Shown: positions 1 through 8,628, counted from the stretch's first letter. The stretch is 64,000 nt of DNA from Candidatus Bathyarchaeota archaeon (GCA_018396695.1 JAGTQU010000002.1:41007-105006), one strand, 5' to 3'. Made by a program: numbers and translations. The notes: generated by a model from the sequence alone, not told the origin.

Positions 1-543
1 ATTCCATTCGTCTCTACTCAGCAGTTTAGAATCTATGGCTTCGGTCTTTGATATCTCCGTATCATGACCGATGTCTGCTTTGATTGTAGGTGTCAGAATA
101 ACCTCAGGCAACTCTTCAGCCATCAATAGACCACTTGGAAGCCTGACTCCGCTTATCACTCTAATACCCTCTTTATAAGCTCTCCACGCGGACCCATAGA
201 GATACGCTCTACACACCCATTCGATATCTATACGCTCCGCTTTGGATACACGTATCGTTCTATCATCAATTATCCCCAAGAAGTGATTAGGGAATATCCG
301 CTTCGTTTGTCTAAACCAGTATGCAGATAGCTTGTTTAGGCTTCTCCCTTTATGGGGGATAGGGGTTGGAAGGACGGTGTCGAAAGCCGAGACCCTATCA
401 GTTGTGACTATCAGCAACTCATCTCCCAAGCTGTAGACATCCCTCACCTTACCTCGACGGATTAGTTTATGGTTTAGATCCGATTCCACAAGAACTTCTA
501 CTGTTCCATCCCCTAGAGGATCAGAGACCGAATAAGACTTCAG
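1..543 (-). CDS. purC: Phosphoribosylaminoimidazole-succinocarboxamide synthase (SAICAR synthetase), N-terminal part
   Basis: ATP-dependent ligase of purine synthesis that joins CAIR and aspartate. Read from the minus strand, the frame is open from 543 to the window edge. It shows the family hallmarks GKVRDVY and TTDRVSAFD near the N-terminus, then HKGRSLNKLSAYWF and RAYLYGSAWRAYKEG, in the style of the yeast ADE1 type. About 181 residues are present and the C-terminus is cut off by the window. The start is unusual: an in-frame TAA lies shortly upstream and no ATG, GTG or TTG occurs before conserved sequence, but a CTG at 543-541 sits about 8 nt after a strong AGGAGG. A later in-frame GTG is the alternative. 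Confidence 0.93.
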   Translation of the reverse strand, partial: MKSYSVSDPLGDGTVEVLVESDLNHKLIRRGKVRDVYSLGDELLIVTTDRVSAFDTVLPTPIPHKGRSLNKLSAYWFRQTKRIFPNHFLGIIDDRTIRVSKAERIDIEWVCRAYLYGSAWRAYKEGIRVISGVRLPSGLLMAEELPEVILTPTIKADIGHDTEISKTEAIDSKLLSRDEWN

Positions 544-586
544 TTCGCAGCCCTCCTGAAATTAGTATAACAATCCCTACAACTCT

Positions 587-604
587 TATATAATTTATTA
601 TATA
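587..604. promoter_or_regulatory. Divergent AT-rich promoter region with perfect palindrome
   Basis: The spacer between purC and the FAD oxidoreductase contains TATATAAT-TT-ATTATATA, a perfect inverted repeat that offers a TATA element in both directions. It lies about 45 nt upstream of purC and about 95 nt upstream of the rightward gene. It may also be an operator, but no regulator can be assigned. Confidence 0.5.
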
Positions 605-696
605 TTTTTAAATCATTTTTCATCAATATTAACATAAATATGCAATATTGAGTATGGCCTCTTCTAAAAGATATTAAAAACTGAGAGGATCATTTA

Positions 697-2001
697 TTGA
701 TGATCTTGAAGAAGGTCATTGTTGTCGGAGCTGGACCAGCCGGCATCTTCGCAGCTTATGAGTTGGCTGATAAGTTTCAAGTCATCGTACTGGAAGCTGA
801 AGACTATGTTGGTGGAGCCGGGCTACACTCCGACGGAAAACTAAACTATAACCCATTTATTGGAGGAAACTTGACAGAGTTTGTGACTGAAGACCAGGCT
901 TGGAGTCTAATCTTCAAGATTAGGGAGGTGTTTAGAGAGCTCGGAGTCGAATCTTCGTTTCACGAAGAAGAGCAAAAGAGGCTTGAGGCTCACGCAGTCA
1001 AGTCCGGTCTCAAATTTGTAAAGATCATTCAGAGCCATATAGGTTCTGACCATCTCCCCAGGGTTATGGAGGGTTTAAAAGAAAAATTAGAGAGAAAAGG
1101 TGTTGAAATCCATCTCAATACTAAGGCTACTAGAATATTGGTTGAGGATGATAAGGCTTTTTCAGTTCAAACAAACCAAGGAGAATTTGAAGCCGATTTC
1201 TTCATTCTCGCCCCCGGTAGAGCTGCTTCAAACTGGCTCATCGAGGAGATGAGAAGAACCGGCAACGGGATGAGCTTTAATCCTATTGACATTGGCGTCC
1301 GGATCGAGGTTTTAAACGAAGTCATGGAGGAGATCACCTACAAATTCAAGTGCTGGGATCCGAAATTTCACATCTATACTCCAAGCTATGATGATTTCGT
1401 TAGGACCTTCTGCACATGCCCTCGAGGATTCGTTGTGAGAGAGGCTTACGGAGAAGGACTCTTCGGAGTCAACGGCCATTCAATGAGAGATACTGGAAGT
1501 CCGAACGTAAACTTTGCTCTCTTAACAAAGATAAGCCTCACTGAGCCATTAGAAAACACGACGGAGTATGGGAGGAGAATAGCTCAGCTCTCTAACACTA
1601 TTGGAGGTGGAAAACCAATCCTGCAGCGGTTAGGCGATCTACGCGCCCATAGGCGCTCGACATGGGAGCGGATTAAGAGAAGCTATGTGGAGCCCACTCT
1701 CAGAGATGTTACTCCAGGCGACATCTCCATGGCATATCCTAGCAGGATTGTTAAGAATGTTTTAGAAAGTCTTGAGATTTTGGATAGGGTGATACCTGGA
1801 GTAAACTCGGAGTCGACATTAATCTATGCGCCTGAGATAAAGTTCTATGCGATGCACATTCAGACGGATAATCATTTGAGGACGAGAATATCTAACCTTT
1901 ATGTTGCAGGTGATGGCGCCGGCATCTCAAGAGGGATAGTCGGTGCAGCTGCGACTGGTATCATAGCAGCGAGAGGCATCATATCTCAAGAGCTTGTCTA
2001 G
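697..2001 (+). CDS. FAD-dependent oxidoreductase (COG2509-like dehydrogenase)
   Basis: Predicted flavoprotein of 434 residues. The N-terminus has a dinucleotide-binding loop (VVGAGPAGIFAAYELA, residues about 8-23) followed by a glutamate-ended strand (VIVLEAED). The C-terminus has the second FAD motif YVAGDGAGISRG and a glycine/alanine-rich helix. The middle resembles uncharacterised FAD-dependent dehydrogenases. It lacks the YxWxFP-type motif of geranylgeranyl reductases, so I do not assign it to lipid saturation despite its neighbour. The start is TTG 697 or ATG 700, with GAGAGG 9-12 nt upstream. The substrate is unknown. It is followed after 38 nt by a phospholipid synthesis gene, possibly cotranscribed. 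Confidence 0.8.
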   Translation: MMILKKVIVVGAGPAGIFAAYELADKFQVIVLEAEDYVGGAGLHSDGKLNYNPFIGGNLTEFVTEDQAWSLIFKIREVFRELGVESSFHEEEQKRLEAHAVKSGLKFVKIIQSHIGSDHLPRVMEGLKEKLERKGVEIHLNTKATRILVEDDKAFSVQTNQGEFEADFFILAPGRAASNWLIEEMRRTGNGMSFNPIDIGVRIEVLNEVMEEITYKFKCWDPKFHIYTPSYDDFVRTFCTCPRGFVVREAYGEGLFGVNGHSMRDTGSPNVNFALLTKISLTEPLENTTEYGRRIAQLSNTIGGGKPILQRLGDLRAHRRSTWERIKRSYVEPTLRDVTPGDISMAYPSRIVKNVLESLEILDRVIPGVNSESTLIYAPEIKFYAMHIQTDNHLRTRISNLYVAGDGAGISRGIVGAAATGIIAARGIISQELV

Positions 2002-2039
2002 AAGGGTTAGGCTTAAACATATCATCTTTCTATGAAGAG

Positions 2040-2642
2040 ATGGCTTTGGTTTCAAGCAAGATGAAGAGAAGGTTAGAAGAGCTCCTCACTCCCGGGGTCA
2101 GGAGACTATCCTATCTAAGGTTCTCCCCCAACCTGTTAACCTCGCTTGGATTAGTCTCCTCTATAGCGGGGGGTTGGTTCTATGTAAACTGGGAGATGAA
2201 TGATTCGGCTTTGATGATCGCTGGCTTATTGGTTCTCCTCTCCGGATTCCTCGACGCAGTTGATGGAATATATGCCAGGATAAGCGGCAAAACCTCGGTT
2301 TTCGGCGGCTTGTTCGACTCAGTCACAGACAGGTATTCAGACGCTATACTTCTGTCAGCTGTGATCTGGGCGAAGCTTTGCGATCCAGTTTGGGGATTAA
2401 CCGCCCTCACCGGATCCCTAATGGTCAGTTACACGAGGGCGCGGGCTGAAGCATCCGGCGTTAATATGGCGTCTATTGGAGTTGCGGAGAGGGCGGAGAG
2501 GATGATTATTCTAGCATTAGCGACCATGCTTTCATACTTCGTAATAGAGTCTATCGAGTGGGGAGTAATATTAATTGGAGTTTTATCTCATGTTACTGTT
2601 CTTCAAAGAGTCATCTACTTTCACGGTAAGGCTGGTAAATGA
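2040..2642 (+). CDS. CDP-alcohol phosphatidyltransferase family membrane protein (archaetidylinositol-phosphate-synthase-like)
   Basis: Integral membrane enzyme of about 200 residues that transfers a polar alcohol onto CDP-archaeol. The catalytic signature DxxDGxxAR...GxxxDxxxD is complete: LDAVDGIYAR followed by GLFDSVTDR (residues about 74-105). Around six hydrophobic segments surround it. The archaeal members of this size make archaetidylinositol phosphate or archaetidylglycerol phosphate. The acceptor cannot be decided from sequence alone. The gene lies 38 nt after the FAD oxidoreductase and converges on the eS26 gene with 8 nt between the stops. Confidence 0.85.
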   Translation: MALVSSKMKRRLEELLTPGVRRLSYLRFSPNLLTSLGLVSSIAGGWFYVNWEMNDSALMIAGLLVLLSGFLDAVDGIYARISGKTSVFGGLFDSVTDRYSDAILLSAVIWAKLCDPVWGLTALTGSLMVSYTRARAEASGVNMASIGVAERAERMIILALATMLSYFVIESIEWGVILIGVLSHVTVLQRVIYFHGKAGK

Positions 2643-2650
2643 AGAGACGG

Positions 2651-2944
2651 TTAAGTCCTCCTCCGGACTGGCCTGCTAGCTCTCTCCTCTTTTCCTCTAA
2701 CCTTCACAACGCCCCTGTGAACGGCGCAACTGATGCACAAATACTTGACTACCCTCTCACGAGATATTCGTGCGCCTTGCTGCTGCAGCTCTTTCAACAG
2801 TCTAGAGTCGACTAGAGAGGTCCACCTAGTTTGTTTCTTAGCCTTATCTCTTGGAACCAGTGATCCGCAGTAACTGCATTGCACCATCGCTGAATGGCCT
2901 TTATCTCCTTTTGATCTACCCCGACTAATCCTTTTCTTCGGCAT
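2651..2944 (-). CDS. rps26e: Small ribosomal subunit protein eS26
   Basis: Zinc-ribbon ribosomal protein of 97 residues bound near the mRNA exit channel of the 30S subunit. It has the basic N-terminal tail PKKRISRGRSKG, two CxxC pairs (CSYC about residue 23 and CISC about residue 71), the VPRDKA box and a basic C-terminal tail. eS26 occurs in TACK and Asgard archaea and eukaryotes but is generally absent from euryarchaea, so it is a useful taxonomic marker here. It stands alone, with an AT-rich promoter region upstream. Confidence 0.95.
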   Translation of the reverse strand: MPKKRISRGRSKGDKGHSAMVQCSYCGSLVPRDKAKKQTRWTSLVDSRLLKELQQQGARISRERVVKYLCISCAVHRGVVKVRGKEERASRPVRRRT

Positions 2945-3091
2945 TACAGACTCCTCATTTAGGATCGACGATACTTATATATGCTATGCGATCCATGCTC
3001 TTCTAGTTAAATAATTGGTTTTTTATCGAAGAGATTATCTATAATGCTCAAGCGAAAGATATCTTTTAAAATAACCTATAATGATGAGATT

Positions 3092-3721
3092 TTATTCCTT
3101 AAGCTTAAAATCGTCGAGCATTTTTTCGATGAGGTTATAGTAGATGGCGTATGCTACTTTTTTATATCCAGCATTCGAAAGATGCACACCATCACTTGAG
3201 AAACTCTCCCTAAGCCTTCCCGTATCGTCTGCGAGGCTAGAATAGAGGTCAACGATTTTAATCCCTTCATTTCGGCAATGTTCCATGATCATGGCGTTTA
3301 GTTCTCTTATTTTAGGAAGAATCTCGTCGTAGCCTAAAACGGGGGCTAGAGTGCAAGCTATAGGCTCTATCTTTGTCTCCTTCGATTTTACGTAGATCTT
3401 CATGAGGTTGCTGAATACAGTGCTGGGAGTCTTCATCGTGAAGAGGTCGTTTATTCCACCCCATATGATCACGTAATCAGGGTTTTTTGGCATCACATGG
3501 ACTTCAAATCTCTCAAGCATCGTCTGAGTTGTGTCTCCGAGCAATCCCGCATTAATGAACGAGAATTCGACGGAGCTTAGCTTCCTTCTTTGAAGCTCAT
3601 TTTCTACAATGTCTTCTAAGAGGCTTGTGTAGGGGAACTCCTCGGATCCTGGAAGGAAAGGAGAAGGGGCTTGAAAACCTACTGTTAAACTATCGCCTAA
3701 AGCTACGAATCTGATCTTCAT
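3092..3721 (-). CDS. SGNH/GDSL-family hydrolase
   Basis: Predicted esterase or acyl hydrolase of 209 residues. All four SGNH blocks are visible: GDSLTVG with the nucleophile Ser11, a block II glycine in GLLGDTTQTM, the Asn of GGIND, and the catalytic Asp-His pair in SDGVHLS near the C-terminus. No signal peptide is present, so it acts in the cytoplasm, perhaps on small esters or modified lipids. No operon partner is adjacent: flanking gaps are over 140 nt on both sides. The natural substrate cannot be inferred. Confidence 0.85.
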   Translation of the reverse strand: MKIRFVALGDSLTVGFQAPSPFLPGSEEFPYTSLLEDIVENELQRRKLSSVEFSFINAGLLGDTTQTMLERFEVHVMPKNPDYVIIWGGINDLFTMKTPSTVFSNLMKIYVKSKETKIEPIACTLAPVLGYDEILPKIRELNAMIMEHCRNEGIKIVDLYSSLADDTGRLRESFSSDGVHLSNAGYKKVAYAIYYNLIEKMLDDFKLKE

Positions 3722-3879
3722 TTCTTTTCATAATTCTATTGTTTGAAGGCAGTTTTATGCTCTTTGCTCCCGACAAAGATACACTATATTTTACTCTTCT
3801 TCATGAATAGAATTTCTAATACAAAATCTTGATGTTGAGTCGATTGAAGTCAACTTAAAAATTTATGAACTTTTCTATC

Positions 3880-4296
3880 TTATATCATCATCGAGATTTT
3901 TGAGTCTTCTGCGACGTCAAGAAAGGTTGCAGCACCTGCGAAAGTATCAACTTCAGGTATGAGGTCGTTCTTTGTGATGCCAAACATCTCCATGGTGGGT
4001 GTGCAAGCATAGATCTTTAGTTTACCAGACTCCTTTAATCTTCTCAGCATCTCGTAAGGCGCCGGATACTTCATCTGTTTCAACTTCTCTTTAAGCTGAT
4101 TCTCTAAATGTTTATAGTCTGAGGGTAAACCTGATTTGTCCATCTCGCCTTTTTTAAGCAGAGTAAGCCCCCAGAAGGTGAAGTACATATGCACTTCAAA
4201 ATCCATTGAGATTGCAGCTGACGAGAGGATCAAAACACTAAGAAGTTTATCAATCGTACCACTATACACAATCAAAGCCATTTTCTTATTTGTCAT
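3880..4296 (-). CDS. DsrE/DsrF-like sulfur-relay family protein (COG2210-like)
   Basis: Protein of 138 residues with the alternating alpha/beta pattern of the DsrE/DrsH fold. The N-terminal strand ALIVYSGTIDKLLSVLIL is followed by a hydrophobic helix AISMDFEVHMYFTFWGL, and a single conserved cysteine sits in the YACTPTMEMFG motif near residue 100. This family is linked to persulfide or sulfur relay and redox handling. Partner proteins such as TusA or rhodanese are not next to it. The gene is monocistronic by spacing. Confidence 0.75.
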   Translation of the reverse strand: MTNKKMALIVYSGTIDKLLSVLILSSAAISMDFEVHMYFTFWGLTLLKKGEMDKSGLPSDYKHLENQLKEKLKQMKYPAPYEMLRRLKESGKLKIYACTPTMEMFGITKNDLIPEVDTFAGAATFLDVAEDSKISMMI

Positions 4297-4462
4297 AAAA
4301 GTCTCCTAAGATAATGTTTAAAACAACTCCAATATATTTTGAATGCTAAGAATCATCGTCCCGTAAGCCTATTCTAATTTAAAAACAGATTATGCTGAGA
4401 ATTGATTTTATGGGCATTTCTCAAATTGGATTCTCGATCAGCATTTTCGATGCGATCTCATA

Positions 4463-5080
4463 CTATTCCTTTTTCTCCAGTATTTCGAGAGCAGCAGCTT
4501 TAGCCCCAAGCTCAGCCTCTAGAAGACTGTCGGCAGTGCCTATTATTATCACATCTCCCTCTTCCGGCGATAATCTTTCAATCAATCGTTGACTAATCCT
4601 TTCAGGAAATTCGATCTCTAAACTCGGAATATGGAAACACCCTTCTTTAAAAATCAAAGTCGTAGCTCCTTTAGCGCCAGCGATGAGCGCCGTATCGCGT
4701 TGCTCAACCCCGCTTTTAATCCCTGAAGCCAACCCCTTAACTAGAACTGCATAGTTAAATCGACCTACAGTTATGATAGTCTCCTCCAACTCAGTAGCCC
4801 TTAGAGATTCATGGAGGTCTCCAAGTAATTTTTCCCCCAGGCTGGTGAGGAACATCCCGCCCCTTGAGGATTCTAGAACCCCTTCCTCCTTCAAACGCTT
4901 TACAAGAGTTCTGACTGTGCCTTCGCCTAAGCCAAGCTCTTTTGAAAGCATTTTTCTCCCTATTCCTGAAAGTGAACCGATTATCTCGATCGCCTTAAGA
5001 ACATGGGCTTCACTGTACGCCGGAGCTAAACCTGAAGCTGTTGATCTGGACAATCGCTTCAGCGTGGCATATGAATCCAT
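4463..5080 (-). CDS. Winged-helix transcriptional regulator with DUF4443 domain
   Basis: Protein of 205 residues. Residues about 22-85 form a winged helix (IGRKMLSKELGLGEGTVRTL is the recognition region). The C-terminal half is a DUF4443/DUF2111-like domain with GVEQRDTALIAGAKGATTLI and a predicted alpha/beta fold that could bind a ligand. It lies downstream of, and on the same strand as, the DUF4430 and S-component genes (57 nt gap), so it may regulate that transport operon. The target and ligand are not known. Confidence 0.75.
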   Translation of the reverse strand: MDSYATLKRLSRSTASGLAPAYSEAHVLKAIEIIGSLSGIGRKMLSKELGLGEGTVRTLVKRLKEEGVLESSRGGMFLTSLGEKLLGDLHESLRATELEETIITVGRFNYAVLVKGLASGIKSGVEQRDTALIAGAKGATTLIFKEGCFHIPSLEIEFPERISQRLIERLSPEEGDVIIIGTADSLLEAELGAKAAALEILEKKE

Positions 5081-5083
5081 ATC

Positions 5084-5142
5084 GGAACCCTAAATGAAAA
5101 TAGTGTCAAGACAATATTTGTTTTATCAATAGGAACCCTAAA
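5084..5142. repeat. Pair of 11-bp direct repeats GGAACCCTAAA
   Basis: GGAACCCTAAA occurs at 5084-5094 and again at 5132-5142. The two copies are 48 bp apart start to start and flank the gap between the DUF4430 gene and the DUF4443 regulator. The spacing and position could suit an operator bound by the regulator, but two copies may also be chance. Confidence 0.4.
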
Positions 5143-5602
5143 ACTCTACATATGTCCAGCTGATTATGTCTCCGTTGTGGAGCATCCATTTATCACATGC
5201 GACCGGACCGAATACCCAGTCACCTTTCTCTCTGTCAAAGTAGCTCCAAGACCAGAAATGGTTCGAATCACCCTTCAGACCGTTGATGCTGAGTATGAAG
5301 GCTCCGAAGTCGCCTATCGAGTATTCAACTTTAACTATTCTCGTGGTTGCAGTTAGCAAGCTTGAATTCGTTGGGATCATTGTGCCATTATGCCAAACTA
5401 TTGTTCCATTACCGTAATCTATCTTCACGTCGATTATAGTTGTGAGATCTTTAAGGTCTCTCATCAACCCCTCATAGTTTGCTTTAGCGGATTCAGCTTG
5501 AGTGTAATAGAATATTGAAGCGTAAAAGCCTGTGATAGTTGTGCAGACGAAGAATGCTGCCATCCACATCCAAAACTGTTTCCCTAGGTTCAAACTAATC
5601 AC
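5138..5602 (-). CDS. Membrane-anchored DUF4430 protein (transcobalamin C-terminal-like fold)
   Basis: Protein of 154 residues with one N-terminal membrane anchor (residues about 10-32) and an extracellular domain. The end carries the DUF4430 pattern: SINGL, WSWSYFD, GDWVFGPVACDKW and LHNGDIISWTY. DUF4430 is related to the C-terminal beta domain of intrinsic factor and transcobalamin, so a corrinoid-binding surface role is plausible but inferred. Its start overlaps the stop of the S-component gene by 4 nt, so the two are translationally coupled. Confidence 0.8.
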   Translation of the reverse strand: MISLNLGKQFWMWMAAFFVCTTITGFYASIFYYTQAESAKANYEGLMRDLKDLTTIIDVKIDYGNGTIVWHNGTMIPTNSSLLTATTRIVKVEYSIGDFGAFILSINGLKGDSNHFWSWSYFDREKGDWVFGPVACDKWMLHNGDIISWTYVEF

Positions 5603-6180
5603 GCTTGACCGTAGAATCGTTTAATTAAATATGTTAGAGGGGCGGCTCCCACGAAGAAGAATGTCGCGTTTGAGGCTTCGTGAATGATCGAGAAGGGGAC
5701 ACCCATCACGAGCCCCATATAGAGGGGTATACCAACAGTCAAAGCAGATATAACGTTCGTGAACTGATCGTAGATGAAAGTCAATAAAAACCCTAAGATC
5801 GCGAATTTTGTTCCCGCCGTCAAGTATCCTGAGCCTAATTTTGAAGGATCGTAAAAATTAGACTTTTTTAAAACCCCTCCGGCTAAACCGTAGATGCTCT
5901 CTCCGATGCATGTCGCAATCAAGATTGGTAGAGAAAATCCATAAGGGTTTAAGGTTCCATATATGAGCCATGTTAAGACGCCCACGACAACTCCGACGAT
6001 TGATCCTAAAGATAGTCCAAGCGTGAAGATGATTAGATCCATAAATTTCACGTTTACAAGCCCAAGCATCAGATAGTTTGTTGAGAGGCATGTTGCAGTC
6101 ATGACGACTATGATGCTCACTTGGCGGGTTGAGAGCTGAAGGTGGAGATTCAAAGGAGCCACATTGGATGGATTATCCAT
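5599..6180 (-). CDS. ECF-type transporter S component-like membrane protein
   Basis: Hydrophobic protein of 193 residues with about five or six membrane segments. The layout matches ECF vitamin-transporter substrate-binding (S) components: short N-terminal tail, first helix QVSIIVVMTATCLSTNYLM, conserved FMDLIIFTLGLSLGSIVGVV, then a glycine-rich segment and a C-terminal basic end. Cytoplasmic T and A subunits are not in this window. Overlap with the DUF4430 gene suggests a shared substrate, possibly a corrinoid. Other vitamins cannot be excluded. Confidence 0.7.
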   Translation of the reverse strand: MDNPSNVAPLNLHLQLSTRQVSIIVVMTATCLSTNYLMLGLVNVKFMDLIIFTLGLSLGSIVGVVVGVLTWLIYGTLNPYGFSLPILIATCIGESIYGLAGGVLKKSNFYDPSKLGSGYLTAGTKFAILGFLLTFIYDQFTNVISALTVGIPLYMGLVMGVPFSIIHEASNATFFFVGAAPLTYLIKRFYGQA

Positions 6181-6209
6181 CCAATATATAAAACTATTCT
6201 TGACCTAAA

Positions 6210-6671
6210 ATGCGATCTCGAAAAACTCTTAGTCTACAATATTCAAGATCCACAGCGAGGCATCATCGAGAGATGATAGAATACTTCGATGCTCCAGACG
6301 TGAAGAAAAGATTAGAGGAGATCGTTCAACTATTACTATTTGATCATGTTTGTATTGATTCCCTTTACTGTATTCGGAGCAGAGGGTCGAGAGCTATGAG
6401 AACCATTGCGCGCATACATGGGCTAAACCGTATCTGGCAGAAGGCGATGGGGATCGAGCCGATGTATATAATAGAAGTGATATCAGAGAGGTTCGACCGC
6501 TTGGATGAGACTGAGCAGGATAAGACGCTCATACATGAACTTCTACACATACCTAAAGGATTCAAAGGAGGGTTTAGGTCGCATAAGAGGTATGTAAATA
6601 AGGGGACGGTTGAAACTTGGTATATACGGCTGCAGAATAGGCGGAGGGAGAGCCGTCCCGATAAGTCTTAG
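6210..6671 (+). CDS. Putative metallopeptidase (COG4900/phage-metallopeptidase-like)
   Basis: Protein of 153 residues with an HExxH zinc motif, HELLHIP (residues about 110-116), followed by FKGGFRSHKRYV, which supplies a likely third ligand histidine. This matches small archaeal predicted metallopeptidases related to phage putative metallopeptidases. The arginine-rich N-terminus suggests that the true start may be later, perhaps the ATG before IEYFDAPDV. It is divergent from the S-component gene with only 29 nt between starts. The substrate is unknown. Confidence 0.7.
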   Translation: MRSRKTLSLQYSRSTARHHREMIEYFDAPDVKKRLEEIVQLLLFDHVCIDSLYCIRSRGSRAMRTIARIHGLNRIWQKAMGIEPMYIIEVISERFDRLDETEQDKTLIHELLHIPKGFKGGFRSHKRYVNKGTVETWYIRLQNRRRESRPDKS

Positions 6672-6798
6672 ACTCGACATAATATCACACTAACAACAGG
6701 ATAACGAACAATCTGAAATATTTTATCATGCTACGATTTTAAAGAAGTGGTATTCGAAAAAGTCATTAGTTAAATATTCAAAGCCGGAAGAGAGATTT

Positions 6799-7488
6799 AT
6801 GATTCACGCGGTTCTCCTCGATTATGATGGAACCCTACATGATACTGATACAGCGATGAAAAGAAGCCTTGACGGTATTCTAGGATTAGATGGAGAAGAA
6901 TTATACAGGATTTACCTATACGATGTTCACCGCTCCTTAATTCATACAAAACATTTAGACAGGCATGATGACATCATGTTTCATTGTCAACTACTTTTCC
7001 AGGTCCTTAACAAGCCATATGACCCTAAGATTGCGGAGCTAATCTGCAGAAAATTAGAGCAGGCGGGTAGAGATTTTTCAAACATGAAATTTTTCGAAGA
7101 CGCTGCTCCTGCTTTGAAGATGATGAAAGAGAAAGGGATCGAAATCTACTTGTCTACAGGAAAATATGCGGAAGAGAAGGCTAAAACATTTGAAAAATAC
7201 GCGATGGAAACATTCTTCAGAGGAGTATTCAGCGAATCAAAGAACGGGTTTTTGAAGACTGAAGTAAGATACTATGTAGAATCTCTGAAAACGATTGGAA
7301 GAAAACCTGAAGAAGTTGCAAGCATTGGAGATACCATCCTCAGCGACATTAAACCAGCGAAACAGGCAGGCATAAAAACGATATGGGTGAACAGAAGAGG
7401 AGAACCAATACCCCAGGAGCCTGACTCCATGCCGGATAACATAGCCTCAAACCTTATGGAAGCAACCAACATCATCTTTAAAGTTTAA
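6799..7488 (+). CDS. HAD-superfamily hydrolase (phosphoglycolate-phosphatase-like)
   Basis: Phosphatase of 229 residues. Motif I DYDGT (residues 8-12) carries the nucleophile Asp. The helical cap follows (residues about 16-90), then motif II STGK, a motif III lysine and motif IV SIGDTILSDIKPAKQAG. This is the arrangement of type C1-cap HAD phosphatases such as phosphoglycolate phosphatase. The sequence does not fix the substrate. It is 29 nt upstream of the nitroreductase gene, so the two may be cotranscribed. Confidence 0.82.
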   Translation: MIHAVLLDYDGTLHDTDTAMKRSLDGILGLDGEELYRIYLYDVHRSLIHTKHLDRHDDIMFHCQLLFQVLNKPYDPKIAELICRKLEQAGRDFSNMKFFEDAAPALKMMKEKGIEIYLSTGKYAEEKAKTFEKYAMETFFRGVFSESKNGFLKTEVRYYVESLKTIGRKPEEVASIGDTILSDIKPAKQAGIKTIWVNRRGEPIPQEPDSMPDNIASNLMEATNIIFKV

Positions 7489-7517
7489 AAATATATTTCT
7501 TCTCTATTTCTGTTTAA

Positions 7518-8015
7518 ATGTCGTGCATTGAGAAGATCTTAGAGAGGAGATCTGTTAGAAAATATAAAAAAGATCCAGTATCTAAAGAGGTTTTCAACAA
7601 GATTCTCGAGGCTGGAAGGCGAGCCCCCTCGGCTGCTAACAGGCAACCATGGCATTTCATAGTAGTCACTGATGAGGAGGTTAAGAGAAAGTTAGCTTCA
7701 GGTCGATTCAACTCTTTCATTAAGGATTCCGCCTTTACAATAGTGGGCGTTTCAATGCCTTACGATTCTGTATCAGAAAGGTGGGGAGTCATCGACACGA
7801 CGATGGCTATGCAGAACATGGTTCTGGCTGCAGAGGTTCAAGGAGTTGGATCGTGCTGGATAGGTGATTTCAGAGAGGATGAGGTGAAAAATTTACTGGG
7901 AATACCTGAAAAGGGCAAAATAGTAGCTTTAATCTCTATGGGGATACCTGATGAGAAGCCTTCGGAAAAACGGAAGAAAAACTTGGGAGAAATTGTCCAT
8001 TTCAACCATTGGTAA
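7518..8015 (+). CDS. Nitroreductase-family FMN protein
   Basis: FMN-dependent oxidoreductase of 165 residues. Family signatures are ERRSVRKYKKDPVS near the N-terminus (phosphate-binding arginines), RRAPSAANRQPWHF, and the GVGSCWIGDF strand near residue 110. Small members of this family reduce nitro groups, quinones or flavins, or act in cofactor metabolism. The start ATG follows an AT-rich stretch without a clear ribosome binding site. It converges on the next gene with 4 nt between the stops. Confidence 0.87.
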   Translation: MSCIEKILERRSVRKYKKDPVSKEVFNKILEAGRRAPSAANRQPWHFIVVTDEEVKRKLASGRFNSFIKDSAFTIVGVSMPYDSVSERWGVIDTTMAMQNMVLAAEVQGVGSCWIGDFREDEVKNLLGIPEKGKIVALISMGIPDEKPSEKRKKNLGEIVHFNHW

Positions 8016-8019
8016 GCGT

Positions 8020-8502
8020 CTAAATTTTCCTCAGAGTCCATTTCTCTTTCGTATAACCAGTCTTGTCCGACGGCTGTTCTAAGAGAAGGTCTTGTATATC
8101 TGCTCGAAGATTACACATCTCTTTGAGGGCTGCGAACATGAGATTCGTCATGAAATGGCTTGGACTGTCCCCTTGATTAGTAAGCCGGATGGAAGACTTG
8201 ATCACAGATACGCCGAACATTTCGATGATAACCTCATCCTTCGACACCTTTGTCAACTGGATTTTTGCCAGGTACCCCATATCTTCAAGAAAATCTGCAA
8301 CTGTTTTTAGAACTTCAAACGGTTCAGAGCTTTTGAAGTTTATGATCTTCCTCAACTCTTGGAACCCTATCTCTCCAACCCTGCGGAAGAAGGCGGCTGC
8401 CGCTTCTCTCCCATACATCTCAGAGTAGGCTTTACATATGTTATAGTTTACGAAGTCCAAGAACTCAGGCTTAATCATTTTCACAGGTATTTCCTTCGAC
8501 AA
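8020..8502 (-). CDS. Hypothetical protein, mixed alpha/beta, possibly V4R-like
   Basis: Conserved-looking protein of 160 residues that I cannot assign with confidence. The N-terminal half is helical (FVNYNICKAYSEMYGREAAA, then FFRRVGEIGFQEL). The second half alternates strands with a possible ligand fold (YLAKIQLTKVSKDEVIIEMFG). The general shape recalls small 4-vinyl-reductase or heme-NO-binding-like sensors, but no diagnostic motif is present. It has only two cysteines, in ICK and MCNLRAD. It is a single gene with an AT-rich upstream region. Confidence 0.5.
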   Translation of the reverse strand: MSKEIPVKMIKPEFLDFVNYNICKAYSEMYGREAAAAFFRRVGEIGFQELRKIINFKSSEPFEVLKTVADFLEDMGYLAKIQLTKVSKDEVIIEMFGVSVIKSSIRLTNQGDSPSHFMTNLMFAALKEMCNLRADIQDLLLEQPSDKTGYTKEKWTLRKI

Positions 8503-8628
8503 TTCATCGCACCTAAATTAACATAATAATTAGAAGATTTAATAATTGCTTACTAGAACCTTCTCACCTTTAATGGCTAAAGAACATATTGTGAAGGCTT
8601 CTAAGTGAAAATTTTTATCATTTAATCT

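Noticed and set aside
697-2642. Geranylgeranyl reductase coupled to lipid synthesis
   Set aside because: The FAD protein lacks the reductase's characteristic Y-x-W-x-F-P motif, so only generic oxidoreductase status is kept.
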